Positions 13,801-25,116 are shown, counted from the first letter of the stretch. The stretch: 64,000 nt of DNA from Nymphaea colorata (GCF_008831285.2 NC_045141.1:18596848-18660847), one strand, 5' to 3'. The notes: generated from the letters alone by a model not told the origin. Made by a program: numbers and translations.

Positions 13801-16800
13801 GTATGATACTATGTCTCCATGTTCTGAGCTGATCTCCAAGCCATGACCTGCTTGTATCTAACACCCAAACTGACATACATGCTGTGTTCTGTGGAATGTC
13901 ATCCATATGTTTCTTTCTGAAGTTGCTTATTATTTTAGCCTATGCCTACTTGATTTGTGTGGAGATGGAGGCATGACTTGGAGATCCCATGTTTACCATG
14001 CAGCAGGAAACCTGTGGAATGTGCTTTGCAGTTTGTTCTATTATGTCCCATCATCTTCATGCAGTTAGTGCTTCTGTATATCTATTGCTGTATTAAGTCT
14101 TCATAGGTCTTGTTACTAAGAAGAGGTTGAATTTTAACGATCACATAAATGCTTCTCTATAAACATGGGTATCATTTGTTAGATTTTTTAATGTCGATCA
14201 CTGGCTATATATGATGGTCAAGTGGTTGTGAGCCTTCTTTTCCCTCTTGATGTGAATATCATCATTGTTCTCTCCTTTTGCTTTATTCTTTTGGTCCACA
14301 TTTGTCTGGGTATTGGGTAACTGTATGTAAGACAGTTTTTTTGCCTTTTCACCTCAGGTTCTGATGAACTTGACAAATGACAATCCAATTGGCTGTCAGC
14401 AGACTGGTGAATGTGGTGGACTTGATACAATGGCACATTTAATAGTTGGTCATTTTCCAAGATTTCATTTACAGCCACCAGCTAGCCAAAACAACAATTA
14501 TCATCACCAGAACATCAAGCATCTTAGTGATCAGGAGTTGGACTTTCTTGTTGCTATCTTAGGCTTTCTTGTGAATCTGGTAGAGAAGGATAACACAAAC
14601 AGGTGGCTTACTGCTTTTCTCTTCTAGTTTGTTTATGCATGAGATCAGTTGTATATTGATTACATGTTTACTTGGTTTTTGCTATTTTTTATACATTTGA
14701 TGTTTAACATATGAGCACTGAATTAAATTTATGTTTACATGCTATTGAGTAGTCAGAAAAATCATTGAGATCTCAAGTTAAATATGGCACCCTCATAAAG
14801 TTGTTGCTAGTCTGAAGAGTGGATCAAGGGATGAAGCTTAAGTTTTTAACAGTATGCTCGAAGACCATTGTTCCACTTCTCCTGAAGCACTTTTGGGTGG
14901 TTAGAAATTGGCATCCTTCCTGAGTGATCCAGGTTGAACTGTGGTGCCTGTTCTATGGATAGAACAAGAATGGGGACCTCAGGTTGTTCAATGTCACTCG
15001 GTCAGGGTATGAGAAGTCAATCCTTCTCACTGGATCTTATAATTGCCATTTCGTTGCTTGTAACAATGTTTAAGTTCATCTCTATTTTAAAAGAACTAGG
15101 TTGGCATGTCACAGGAAGAAGCTCTGGTGGTAAAATTACATATAGCTGCTAGATCTCTATGAAAGGGTGCACTATATGTGATATATGGCTAGTCTTGAAA
15201 CTTATTTTTACTCATTTTTGGGATTAGAATAATTAATGTTGTGGTTAAGAAATGAAAAATTATCTTAAGATGCATATTTTATGTGTATCTAATTAAACTA
15301 GTTTAGAAGGGATTTATGAGTCAATTCTAAAATTATGTCGTCTAAGATTTTTTGACAAGTTTCATTTAGTTTTGAGGAAAGATATCATGTGATGTTGGAA
15401 TTATGCATGTTAGAAGAACTATATGAATTACAAAGTTGAGTTATTGAAGACTTGAGGATCACAACAATAAGGCATGATGTTGCCTTTATTGCTAAAAGTA
15501 AAGGGTACAATGTGTACAAAAGGGATCTGGGGATCAAAGTCTCACAAAAGTGTAGCTTACTCGCTGGGAACCTGGTCCCATCTCTGTAAAGGAATGGTAT
15601 AGTGAAAGTTTGCACATATAATGCTCTAGTGAATCACACACAAAAGGCTATAAAAGTCACACAGGCTCACCAAGGCTCTATAAACACATATCCCATTATG
15701 ATTGTTGAAGTATGTTAGATGGGTCTCGGGACCGGGTCCGGATCCGTATCCGATCCAACTTGTAGCCCTTGTTGGGCATTATTTAAGTTGTGTAACCCTA
15801 ATCCTTATGGTGTGAATGAAAGACAAAGGAGAGAGAGAGTCTGGCGGCTAGTGGGCACCGGCTCCTCCTCATTCGTGGTTTTTTTCCTCTTGTTGAGGGT
15901 TTTTCCACGTTACATCGTGATCGTTGTTTCTCTTCCTCTTCTTGTTCGTGTTTCTACATGGTATCAGAGCCGACGAGTTTGGGAAATTTTTAGGGTTTGT
16001 GAAGTTCCAACCCTAATATCTCTCACCGCTACCATCGCCACCACTGCAGTCACCGCCGCCGCTGCCGCTGCCACTACCGCCGCCGCCGCCGCCGCTGCTG
16101 CCACTGCCGCAGCCGCTGCCGCCGCCGCCACCACCGCTGCCGCCGCCGCCGTTGCTGCAGCAGCCACCGCCGCTGCCGCCACCGTTGCTGCAGCAGCCAC
16201 CGTCGCCGGTGTACCCAATACCACTGTCGCTGTTTCCGCCGCCGCCGGTGTCACTCTTTGCGCCATCGCCATCGCAGCCACTCTTGCGGCGTCGCTCTTG
16301 CGCCGTCGCTCTTGTGTTGTTGACCGTCACCGTTGTCCCTTGCGCCACTGCCTTTTGCGCCGTAGTCTTGCTTCCCGAAGAAGAAAGAAGATATGCGTGC
16401 TTAGGCGCTTCCTAAGCTTGCCTCCCCCTATTCATGTCACTTCCTAGGGGTCTTTTGCAAATCCGGTGAAGTGCATCCGCCTCTTACCTGCAATATATTG
16501 CTTGGTTGATCTTTGATTCCATCTTCTTGTTTTTGTTTGGCGCCCACCGTGCAAGAAGAGGTGGCTGGTCCGTGACTTGGTAGAGGACGTAAAGGAGGAG
16601 AGGAGCATAACTTGAGGATTGCCTCAACGTCTGCCGGCGCTCCGACGATCGTTTCCCCCAATCGACATTCTGTTCACTCTTGGGGCTGATTGGGAATCCA
16701 GATATTACTGCCCGTTGGTGCTCTCTGTTGTCATCGGTGCCTCTCTTGTTGCCTCCTGTTGGACTATCTGTGATTATGGCAGCTTCTTCATCTATAGACG

Positions 16801-19800
16801 TTATGGCGGATTGCCGTATGGGAGAGTGGATCATTGATAGTGGCGCTACTCACCACATGACCGGCGATCCTAAGGTCTTTCATGGGTATAAGCTTTCATC
16901 AGGAAAGGATCGTGTTTCCCTTGCCGATGGTTCATCTATCTCTGTGGCTGGAAAAGGGAGTCTCCCACTTTTGAACAAGTTCTTAGTCCACAATGCTCTA
17001 CATGTTCCTCATATTCCCTTGAATCTCTTGTCGGTTAGCAAGATCACGAAGGAGTTAAATTGCGAACTTATATTTTCCGCTGATCGCTGTGTTATGCAGG
17101 ACTTGGTGACAGGGAAGAGGATTGGGATTGGCCTAGCTTCTGACGGGCTCTATCGTTTACCTATGCGTGCTGCTCAGGCTCTCATGACGGCAGTCAGCCA
17201 AGCCACGAAGAATAGAGAGGACTCCCTTCAGTTGCTTCTACGGTGGCATGAGCGCCTTGGACACTTGCCTTTTGGCCTTCTTAGACAGTTGTTTCCTGAT
17301 ATATGTTCCAGGTTAGATATGACTATGGTGTCTTGTGATGTCTGTCACCTGGCCAAACATGTTAGGGCTTCGTACCCATTGTCTAGCCATCGGTCTAATG
17401 AGGTATTTGCCATGATTCATTCTGATGTTTGGGGGCCTGCAGGGATTCCTTCTTGTCATGGTTTTCAATATTTTATCACCTTTATAGATGATTATTCTCG
17501 TAACACTATTGTCTACTTGCTAAAAGACCGTAGTGAAGTTCCTACTGTCATAGAGACTTTCATTGCTTATGTGGAAACTCAATATGGAGCATCTGTTAAG
17601 ACATTTCGATCTGACAATGCTCGAGAGTATATGTGCCAGTCTGTTGATAGCTTCTTTCGAAAAAAGGGAATTGTTCATGAGACTTCCTGTAGTTATACCC
17701 CTCCTCAAAATGGAGTTGCTGAACGAAAAAATCGTCAGTTATTGAATATGACTCGGGCTCTTCTTTTTCAACGTCATGTTCCAAAAAAAGTATTGGGGGG
17801 ATGCTGTGTTGACCAGTGCGTATCTTATAAACCGGTTGCCTAGTCGCGTGTTGAATGGAAAGACGCCTCACTCTCTGTTACCGGGGACTCGTGAACCTTT
17901 CTCTCTTCCACTCAGAGTTTTTGGTTGTGTTTGCTTTATTCACAACCATAGTCCTCACATTAAAAAGCTTGATCCAAGATCTATTAAGGGCATTTTTTTA
18001 GGGTATTCTCCCACTCAAAAAGGGTACAAGTGTCGAGACCCTTCCACTGGTCGGGCCTATGTTACCAAAGATGTCACTTTCCTTGAACATGTTTCCTATT
18101 TTGGTGAGAATCCTCTTCAGGGGGAGTACTCTATGTCACGGGAAGAGTATTCTCCGAGTCAGGAAATTCAGTTTACAGATTTTTTGGACTACAGGCGTGA
18201 CTCCGTTGGTCCATCTAGTGAGGTGCATGAACAAGAGAAAAATGGTCCATCTAGTGAGGTGCATGAACAGGAGAAAAATGGAGAGTGTTCCACTGAGGCA
18301 GAAGAGAAGTGCAATCGTTTATTTGGGCAAGTTTACTCTAGGCGAAGAGTTTGTACAGATGAGATGACAGGTGGTGAGAATTCTACTCCCAATCCAATTA
18401 GTCCTTCCCTGGATGACCCAAGTCGTGCGCAGAAGCAACCTGTTGAAGAAGAGATTCAGACTGTTGCTGCTAGTGAAGAGCTTCCCATCGCCCTGCGAAA
18501 GGGTGTCAGGTCATGTACTCAACATCCTATTGGTAACTTTGTTTCATATTCTAGACTGAGCAAGGACTACAAATGCTTTGTATCTTCTCTTTCTTTGACT
18601 ATGATTCCCAGGAATGTTGCTGAGGCTCAGAGTGATCCTAAGTGGACCTATGCTATGCAAGAAGAGATGGAAGCCTTGCGAAGAAACATGACATGGGAAG
18701 TTGTAAAGATTCCTGAGGCGGCTCACTTGGTTGGATCTAAGTGGGTCTACACCATCAAGTACAAACCAGATGGGAGTGTTGAAAGATACAAAGCTCGTCT
18801 TGTGGCCAAGGGGTTTAGTCAGAAATATGGGATTGATTATTTGGAGACCTTTGCTCCTGTTGCGAAGATGAAGACGGTCAGAGTCATTATCTCTTTAGCT
18901 GTGATGAAGGAGTGGAAGATGTACCAACTTGATGTCAAGAACGCATTTCTCAATGGAGACCTTGAAGAGGAAGTATATATGTGTATGCCTCCAGGATATG
19001 AGGAACCTGGAAAATGTTGCAAGCTAAGGAAGGCTTTATATGGGCTCAAGCAATCTCCTCGAGCATGGTTTGAACGACTCAGACTTGTCATGAGACAATG
19101 TGGATACCATCAAGGGAATGGAGATCATACACTTTTTGTGAAGAGAAATAAGCAAAAGGTTACTATTCTGTTGGTATATGTTGATGATATGATTGTCACA
19201 GGTGATGATGAAGATGAAATAATGAAGTTAAAGAAACTGTTGGCGATCGAGTTTGATCTTAAGGACCTTGGTAAGTTGAAATACTTCCTTGGCATAGAAA
19301 TTGCTAGGTCTGGGACTAGCCTTGTGCTAAATCAACGGAAGTACACTCTAGATTTGTTAAAGGAGACTGGGAAACTAGGGTGTAGACCAGCTTCTACTCC
19401 TCTAGATGCTGGCCATAAGCTAAGTCTGAGAGACGGGGAGCCACTCTGTGAAGAGGCAAAAAGAAGATATCAATGTCTTGTAGGGAAGTTAATTTACCTT
19501 ACTCTCACTAGACCTGATATTACCTTTGCTGTGAATGTGATGAGCCAGTTCATGCATGCTCCCACGGATGCCCACTTGAAGGCTGTTGACAGGATCTTGT
19601 GCTACTTGAAGAGGAATCCTGGCAAAGGTCTCTTATATGTCAAGCAAGACACTCTTGGGATTGAAGGTTATTCAGATGCAGACTGGGCAGGCTGTATTGA
19701 CACTAGGAGGTCCACCTCTGGCTATTGTATTTATTTGGGAGGGAATCTCATAGTGTGGAGAAGTAAAAGGCAAGATGTTTGTTCGCGTTCCAGTGCTGAA

Positions 19801-22800
19801 GCAGAATACAGAGCTGTTGCTATGGGAGTTTCTGAGCTTTTGTGGCTGAAAGTATTGTTGACTGATATTGGTATAAAAGTTGAAGAACCAATGAAGATGT
19901 ATTGCGATAACAAGTCTGCAATTAACTTGGCCAACAACCCTGTGCTTCATGACAGAACAAAGCATGTTGAGATTGACCGACATTTCATTCGAGAGAGAAT
20001 TGATGCTAAAGAACTTATACTTCCTTACATGAGATCTGAAGACCAAACGGCTGATGTTCTGACGAAGGCTTTATCTTCGACCTCATTTGAGAGAAATGTA
20101 TCCAAGTTGGGCATGTTTGATATGTATGCCCAACTTGAGGGGGAGTGTTGAAGTATGTTAGATGGGTCTCGGGACCGGGTCCGGATCCGTATCCGATCCA
20201 ACTTGTAGCCCTTGTTGGGCATTATTTAAGTTGTGTAACCCTAATCCTTATGGTGTGAATGAAAGACAAAGGAGAGAGAGAGTCTGGCGGCTAGTGGGCA
20301 CCGGCTCCTCCTCATTCGTGGTTTTTTTCCTCTTGTTGAGGGTTTTTCCACGTTACATCGTGATCGTTGTTTCTCTTCCTCTTCTTGTTCGTGTTTCTAC
20401 AATGATGATACAGGCAATTATAGCAAGACAAATGCCACTCTTGTGGTTACAGGCTACAGCCAAACTTGAATGTATTTGTCAGATGAAATCCCATGTTTTC
20501 AAGCAAAGCTTCTCATCTATACGATCTTTGTGGTAGTGATCTTTCACATTACATTGGAGAATTACCTAAGAAAGCACAAAAGTTAGTGGTGGAGTGGTGA
20601 TTATTTGAGTCAACCATAATTAGCATCAGTATGTGCAATTAATTCTGATGGAAATGAAGGGAATACAAAGTCATTCAGTAAAAGTGCTTTTGGTGAACCA
20701 CATTACTGCACCCATGTCAACTGAAGTTGAAGCCTATAAAACTAAATCTCAAGTCTGAACATTAATATGTTTGATATGGTGAGTCCGAGATGAAATGGTA
20801 CTTAAATCTGTTGACATCGAGTAGGATGGGGTGTCTATTGTCAATCTCACCAATACTCCAATCTTTTGCTAATACGGAATGCAATTTTGAGAAGGACCTT
20901 TGCACATCAGTACTCCTCTGCAAACTTTAATTAGGAAAATTTGGATAGCAGGATAATTTCCTAGAGGTAGATTTTATATCCAAGCATGGTACATATGAAA
21001 CTATGGGATGCCGATACTGGAATGTAAATCAACACTGACTACTTGGTTGATACTGTCCCCATTGTAGTCTCTCGTTCTCTCTCTGTCCCCTTCCCTAATC
21101 AGATGAGATGATTAAACATTTTCATGATCCTGCAGTTCACACATGAATATTTGTACATGTACGTTACGGGATCACTGTTTTCCTGCAGGGCACGTCTTGC
21201 TGCAGCAAGTGTTTCTTTACCAAGCCTGAGGAAACCAGATGGAAAGAATAATTGTGTCGCTGTAATTCCATTGCTCTGCTCTATCTTTTTAGCCAATCAA
21301 GGATCTGGGGAGGCAATCAAAGATGCAGCAGCGGTACCCTTGGTAAGTGGCAGTTTTTGTTGATTGCCACCCTAATGTATTGTATTGCTGCTCGGAAGTT
21401 TCTCGAACATGATAAGCAGAAACTAAATGGTGTGAAAATATGAAAGATAATACTGCTGTGAAAGTTTGGACCTCCTTCCTGTTTAATGAAACATGAATAG
21501 GTGCATAAATTTTCAGTGTCATTATTATATCCAAAACACTCAATTCGTTTTGTTTGTTTCCCATTTTAATATCAATTTTTTTATTCATTATGTTCTCTAG
21601 AATGATGAAACTTCAGTATTGCAAGGACAGCGTGAAGCAGAGAAGATGATTGTTGAGGCTTACAGTGCTCTTCTTCTTGCCTTCCTCTCAATTGAAAGGT
21701 TTGCTTTGTCTTCCCATTTTAAATCTTGAGCCACAATCAGATCTATGATTTGGCGACAAAGTTAAAGTTGACTGGACCTAGTCAGTGCAAATTTTTTTGT
21801 CTTTGGCAAAGTATGCTAGTACTTCTTTTGAGAAAATGTAAAGGAATTTTTTTTCACTTTTTACTTTTGATATGGTAGGCTATAAGCCATACTATGACAT
21901 TGACTGGGCAGAACACAGAAGTGAGTGTGAATTTCAACATTCTACAAGTGCTATTCAGCTCATCAAACATGATAATACTCGGGAACCACTGTGAGCTGTC
22001 CAATGAGTCCGATTAGATGTTCATAGTTTGTCATATTTAAAATATGAAGTTACTTTTTGCTTTTGATGAAGCAAATTCTACTTTTTATTTGATGCTGTAG
22101 AGTGTAGATTGTGAAAGCACTGACCAGATTTTTCAGATGGTTCACAGTGGTTCTCATGGGTTTTTATGTTTTGTGAATTCTTACTTTCTAGAATCACTAT
22201 ATTTATGTGTCTATGTATTTATGCTCGTCAGGCTCAATAGGCGTACTACCTTCTCAGGGACTAATTGATATTCTTGCATCATGCAGCTACATCCCAGAAC
22301 TTGGACTCTCTCTCGCTCTTTCTCTCTCTCTCTTGATATATATATATATATAAAACCTGGCCCATATGTATTCCTACGTAATACGGCATAGAAAGGAATA
22401 TTACATTTTGATAAACCGTTGTTGGAACAACCCAGACAACTGAGATCTCTTTAATTGAAGGCATTTAGTGAAGAGAGACACCCAATTTTGTCAGTTGTCT
22501 GAAGAGTGGGTTGTTCGGATTGTGTTGTCTACATATATGTGTGTGTAGACCCTTTCTACCACTTGCATAACCTTGCCAGAGTGTAGTGTCATTAAACTTT
22601 CAAGCTTCAGTTAATAAAATCTTGATGTTTTATTCATCTTTTTTTCCTTTGTTCAGCTCGAGTGCCCGTGAAGCCATTGCTTGTCACCTCCCAGAAAACA
22701 ACCTGAGAATTCTTGTACCAGTACTGGAGAGATTTGTGGTAAGTGGATTATATTGGCAAATGGATTCCTTTCCAAGTTTTTTGGAGGACACTGTTCCATT

Positions 22801-23019
22801 CATATAGCTTCTTCAGAGAGAATTTTGTGGGGAACAATTTAATAACATCACTCTTTTTGTGCAGTGTTTCTGGTATATAAATTCTTGTCACTAGGATTTT
22901 TTGTTTTCAGAACTAATGTTCATTGGTCTTGACAGGCATTTCATTTGTCATTGAACATGATATCGCCAGAAACTCATTCAGCAGTTAGTGAAGTAATTGA
23001 ATGCTGCAGGTGCCCATAA
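1876..23019 (+). CDS. WAPL: WAPL (wings apart-like) cohesin-release protein, 13 exons
   Basis: Plant WAPL homologue; the family removes cohesin from chromosome arms in prophase and meiosis, in the nucleus. Exons by splice sites and frame: 1876-2387, 6206-6305, 8595-8931, 9312-9424, 9810-9938, 10011-10104, 10201-10320, 13047-13618, 14358-14602, 21189-21342, 21601-21698, 22657-22738, 22936-23019. They total 2640 nt, or 879 aa, close to Arabidopsis WAPL1. Every junction keeps frame. The N-terminus begins MIVRTYARRNRG as in plant WAPLs. Conserved blocks include FALDGL (exon 1), KWVALLALEKAC (exon 3), GGNFKEKLRELGGLD (exon 4), LTAVKVLMNLTNDN (exons 8-9), DQELDFLVAILG (exon 9), EAEKMIVEAYSALLLAFLS (exon 11) and LVPVLERFV (exon 12). 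Exon 8 is a variable acidic and Ser-rich linker. The ATG at 1876 is chosen because homology starts there; the open frame upstream has no ATG. Intron 9 hosts an entire copia element and intron 1 a small DNA transposon, neither touching an exon. Exon 13 is read through to TAA at 23017-23019. Confidence 0.93.
4088..5412. repeat. Tandem duplication of about 465 bp in WAPL intron 1
   Basis: Unit 1 (about 4088-4552) and unit 2 (about 4553-5412) share long near-identical stretches: a block ending in GGAGGCCCTATCAACC, a block around ACACAAAACTTTGTGGGA, a block around GATGTATGATTGG, and a block around GGTGCCATTGGTGATGGGTC. Unit 2 is longer only because it carries the 380-bp transposon at 4748-5127. 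Divergence between units, judged by eye, is of the order of 10-15 percent, so the duplication is not recent. Confidence 0.85.
4748..5127. mobile_element. MITE, hAT-like, TIR CATAGTCACA, 8-bp TSD
   Basis: The terminal inverted repeats are CATAGTCACA at 4748-4757 and TGTGACTATG at 5118-5127. The element is flanked by a perfect 8-bp direct repeat GTTTGAAG at 4740-4747 and 5128-5135. The interior is A/T-rich and non-coding, with a central TTTTCTCGAGAAAA palindrome near the right side. The other unit of the surrounding tandem duplication keeps the unoccupied site at about 4275-4290, which confirms the insertion. An 8-bp duplication points to the hAT superfamily; that assignment is inference. A related copy lies at 43423-43740. 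Confidence 0.85.
8463..8536. repeat. 37-bp tandem duplication
   Basis: Two adjacent 37-bp copies (8463-8499 and 8500-8536) with one base difference, 58 bp before exon 3 of WAPL, in intron 2. The branch-point region of that intron lies just downstream. Confidence 0.85.
12640..12910. repeat. Possible degraded inverted-repeat element in WAPL intron 7
   Basis: Both ends of this stretch carry GC-richer motifs of the form GTGTGGAYAC in opposite orientation (around 12674 and around 12880), bracketing an AT-rich core. This resembles the ends of the TIR element in CPL1 intron 9, but I find no clear target duplication, so the call is tentative. Confidence 0.3.
15703..15958 (+). repeat. 5' LTR of the copia element
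   Basis: 256 bp, beginning TGTTGAAG and ending TTCTACA, with the standard TG...CA ends. It is followed directly by the primer-binding site. It is indistinguishable by eye from the 3' LTR at 20146-20401. It contains a short GA-repeat stretch and a pyrimidine-rich 3' half. Confidence 0.95.
15959..15970 (+). other. Primer-binding site of the copia element
   Basis: TGGTATCAGAGC begins at the first base after the 5' LTR. It is the usual copia primer site, complementary to the 3' end of initiator methionine tRNA. Confidence 0.95.
15971..16679 (+). other. Leader of the copia element where gag is expected: GC-rich triplet repeat
   Basis: The position normally filled by gag instead holds an imperfect GCC/GCT triplet array (about 16019-16270). 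It reads as poly-Ala in one frame, Pro/Gln-rich in another and Gly-rich on the other strand, and is followed by about 400 bp of unrecognised sequence. A roughly 25-bp unit carrying GTTGCTGCAGCAGCCACCG is repeated near 16150-16205. I find no start of a Gag protein and no zinc knuckle. Open frames across the array are products of the triplet repeat rather than evidence for a protein. Confidence 0.7.
16680..17843 (+). pseudogene. Copia pol, first part: protease and integrase, ends in a frameshift
   Basis: Reads in order: a retropepsin-type active site DSG at residues 53-55 (about 16836-16844) followed by the usual copia ATHHMTG context; a pre-integrase HHCC zinc region (WHERLGH ... CDVC); and an integrase core whose catalytic acids sit in HSDVWGP, FRSDNARE and GVAERKNR. 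The frame leaves the family consensus at a seven-A run (17783-17789) and stops at 17843, while homology continues in the next frame from the same point. It looks like one extra A. The ATG at 16680 is only the first in frame; a normal element would enter this region from an upstream gag. Either a real lesion, a ribosomal slip site or a base-calling error would explain the break. Confidence 0.9.
18208..18280 (+). repeat. 36-bp tandem repeat in the copia integrase-RT linker
   Basis: Two adjacent 36-bp copies differing at one base encode a duplicated 12-residue stretch containing PSSEVHEQEKNG. It preserves frame and lies in the variable linker between integrase and reverse transcriptase. Confidence 0.9.
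20137..20145 (+). other. Polypurine tract of the copia element
   Basis: GAGGGGGAG lies immediately before the 3' LTR, the standard position for plus-strand priming. Confidence 0.9.
20146..20401 (+). repeat. 3' LTR of the copia element
   Basis: 256 bp with TG...CA ends, followed by the target duplication ATGAT at 20402-20406. By-eye comparison with the 5' LTR shows no difference, and an open frame running through both LTRs translates identically until the LTR end. Confidence 0.95.
22301..22351. repeat. CT- and TA-rich microsatellite in WAPL intron 11
   Basis: A (CT)n run interrupted by GCTC, followed directly by an (AT)n run; simple-sequence repeat only. Confidence 0.8.
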
Positions 23020-23592
23020 TTCACTAAGGTTCCATCAGTTACTGACCATACACTTATGTCATCTAACTTTTTTCCGTTGGTGTAGAAATGACAATTGAAG
23101 TGTTGTATTCAATTTTTTTGTTGTATATTTTTTGATTGGTCCTCTTTTGTCACTGTTTTTTTTTCTCAATTATCAGAATACAAATTGTTGAAACAAAAAT
23201 TATGTATATAATAGTGTCAATTTCCCACGATCCCATTCCTGATGTGTATAATTCCATTTTCCTTAACTTATCGAATTGTTTTCAGTTTCCGCAGTTTGCC
23301 ACTAATTTCACCATATTGATAGCATGGATGCTGTATCCATCGACAGACTTTCTCTACGTCATGTTTTCAGGCATTGTTCATTGAGTGGTCGAATTGTAAG
23401 CACGTTGAATGTGTCATTGGTCACAGGTGATCTCGGTGAGTTTTAGGAACTAATCAATGTTTTACATGAGAGAGAATGTGATGAAAATGGAGAGTGGGTA
23501 GCCAATTCTTAAGGAGCTTCAATGCCTCATTTGATTGTTGAAACACCGGCGTCCCTGCGATAGAGATGGAACATTGTTCCAACCACCTCCAA

Positions 23593-23794
23593 GGGCATGT
23601 TTGATTTGCAATCCCAATCTATTGAATGAATGGGGTTGAAAACAGATTTCATGGAACGCAGTGTCAACACGTTCCGAATTTAGCAATGGCAAGAAGTGGA
23701 ACGTTGGGAAATGGACAAATGAAGCAAGTCAAGGAATGTTGGTAGGGGGAACATCTTGTGCTGCTTGTTTTGGAAACAGTAAATCAAACATACC
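23593..23794. mobile_element. Candidate MITE
   Basis: About 200 bp bounded by GGGCATGTTTGATTT on the left and the inverted AAATCAAACATACC on the right, a terminal pattern typical of plant MITEs. I do not see a convincing target duplication, so the superfamily is left open. Confidence 0.45.
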
Positions 23795-24329
23795 AGAAGG
23801 GTGAAAGCATTTTGCAGGTATGCCTCTATATGTCCTGCCCTTACCACAAACCACCTGTTGGAGGGTAGGCCTCCGTCCTTTTATTCAAGAGTGAATGTGG
23901 CAAACAAGGAACATTACAAGAAACAAGAAATATGACAGAAAAAAATTATTTCCTTCCCGTAGATCAAATCAACCTGAACCATAAACCAGGCAAACAGCAA
24001 AGCTAAACACACTCCCCTAACTAATTCAAGACAAATCTCGAATATAAGGTGGATTCCTCACCGGAAACCGTAACAGATTAAGGAAGCACTATGACCAACA
24101 ATCAGATCCTTCGGCAGATTGCTTCTACTTTCCAGACAGAACCTCAGCCAACCAGTCCACCATTTGTTATTTGACACAACTGCCGCCATCTTAATAGACC
24201 TCCTGTCAAGATGACTTAAAATTTCTTCCAACAACTTAACCTCTCCTGATATTTCATTACATCTCTTATCTTTACTCCTATGTAGAAGTTGCATAGCCCA
24301 AAACTATTCCTTTTCTTACATCTCCTTAG

Positions 24330-24700
24330 GTATGTCAATTATATCCGATTTAGATCAGTTATATGACTAGATCATTTAAGAAAAAATCTGATGTGAAAAA
24401 AGAAAATCAATATCCAATTAAGAAATCGGATTCAATTTGGATTTAAGGAATGACATCCGATCGGGTTCGGATTTGGATATATATAAATATTTGATCAGAT
24501 AGTATTTAGTTTTAATAAAATATCATGTATCCACTACTCTTACATTTTGAAAATCAACTAGATTCATATTAAATCGAATATAAATGTGAAAACTGGATTT
24601 GGATCGGTTTAGATTGTGATTTCTGGTTTCAGATTCGGATTCAGATATGACTTTTCTCAAATTCAAATTTAAATTTAAATATGTGTACCAGGAAAAATGG
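24330..24700. repeat. AT-rich dispersed repeat
   Basis: Rich in GGATTTGGAT, TTCGGATT and TCAAATTTAAAT words. It resembles 52390-52750. No ends are visible. Confidence 0.35.
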
Positions 24701-25116
24701 ATACGGTTAAGGGTATATGTGATTCGATTCCCATTGATCCTACACTTAAAAAAGAAGGGAACCTCTTCTACACACTTTCACTTCCTGAATTCCAGACTTT
24801 GGATAAACAACTGAAGCCATTTGGGCAATGTTGTTAAAACGGGTTTTGATTGAATCAGTTCAAGGGAAGGCTTATGAATTGCTTTGAATTGAAATAAGTT
24901 CTTTGCCGAATCCGGTAAAATTAGAAAGTAAAATCGCGAGAAAGGGGCTAGGGAAATGATCTCATCGCAGTAACATCTTGCTGGGGGTTGGGAGATGATA
25001 GATTTGGTGAGAGACGCTCTGATTGTGATGTTTCTTTGTTAGTGATTTTCCCGTTCGCTGCTTTCTTGTTCTGGTAAATGGCACCGGCAACGGACCCGCC
25101 GCCTTTCGATTGCCTG

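Larger units (their letters stand above)
17784..20151 (+). pseudogene. Copia pol, second part: integrase C-terminus, reverse transcriptase, RNase H
   Basis: A long uninterrupted frame continuing the pol homology after the frameshift. It covers the integrase C-terminal region, a variable linker with a 12-residue tandem repeat (18208-18280), the reverse transcriptase with its YVDD catalytic box (about 19177-19188) and conserved VDVKNAFLNGDL-type block, and RNase H (DADWAG, SSAEAEYRA and DNKSAINLANNP-type motifs). The stop codon lies in the first six bases of the 3' LTR. The frame's own ATG at 17776 is internal to integrase and not a natural start. No stop codons interrupt about 2.4 kb, which fits a young copy. 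Confidence 0.92.
15703..20401 (+). mobile_element. Complete Ty1/copia LTR retrotransposon lacking recognisable gag
   Basis: A 4699-bp element inside WAPL intron 9, in the same orientation as the gene. The order is 256-bp LTR, primer-binding site, GC-rich leader, protease, integrase, reverse transcriptase, RNase H, polypurine tract, 256-bp LTR. The integrase-before-RT order defines copia. A perfect 5-bp target duplication ATGAT lies at 15698-15702 and 20402-20406. The LTRs look identical when compared base by base by eye, so the insertion is recent. No gag domain (no UBN2-like block, no CCHC knuckle) is found between the primer site and the protease. The pol frame is broken once in a seven-A run at 17783-17789. 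The element therefore looks non-autonomous and probably moved using Gag supplied by a relative; that last step is inference. Confidence 0.95.

Noticed and set aside
16013..16348. Gly/Ser-rich reverse frame in the copia leader
   Set aside because: A product of the GCC/GCT triplet array, open in several frames at once.
24058..24294. 78-residue reverse frame with protein-like composition
   Set aside because: No recognised domain, no neighbours, and no splice-supported extension.
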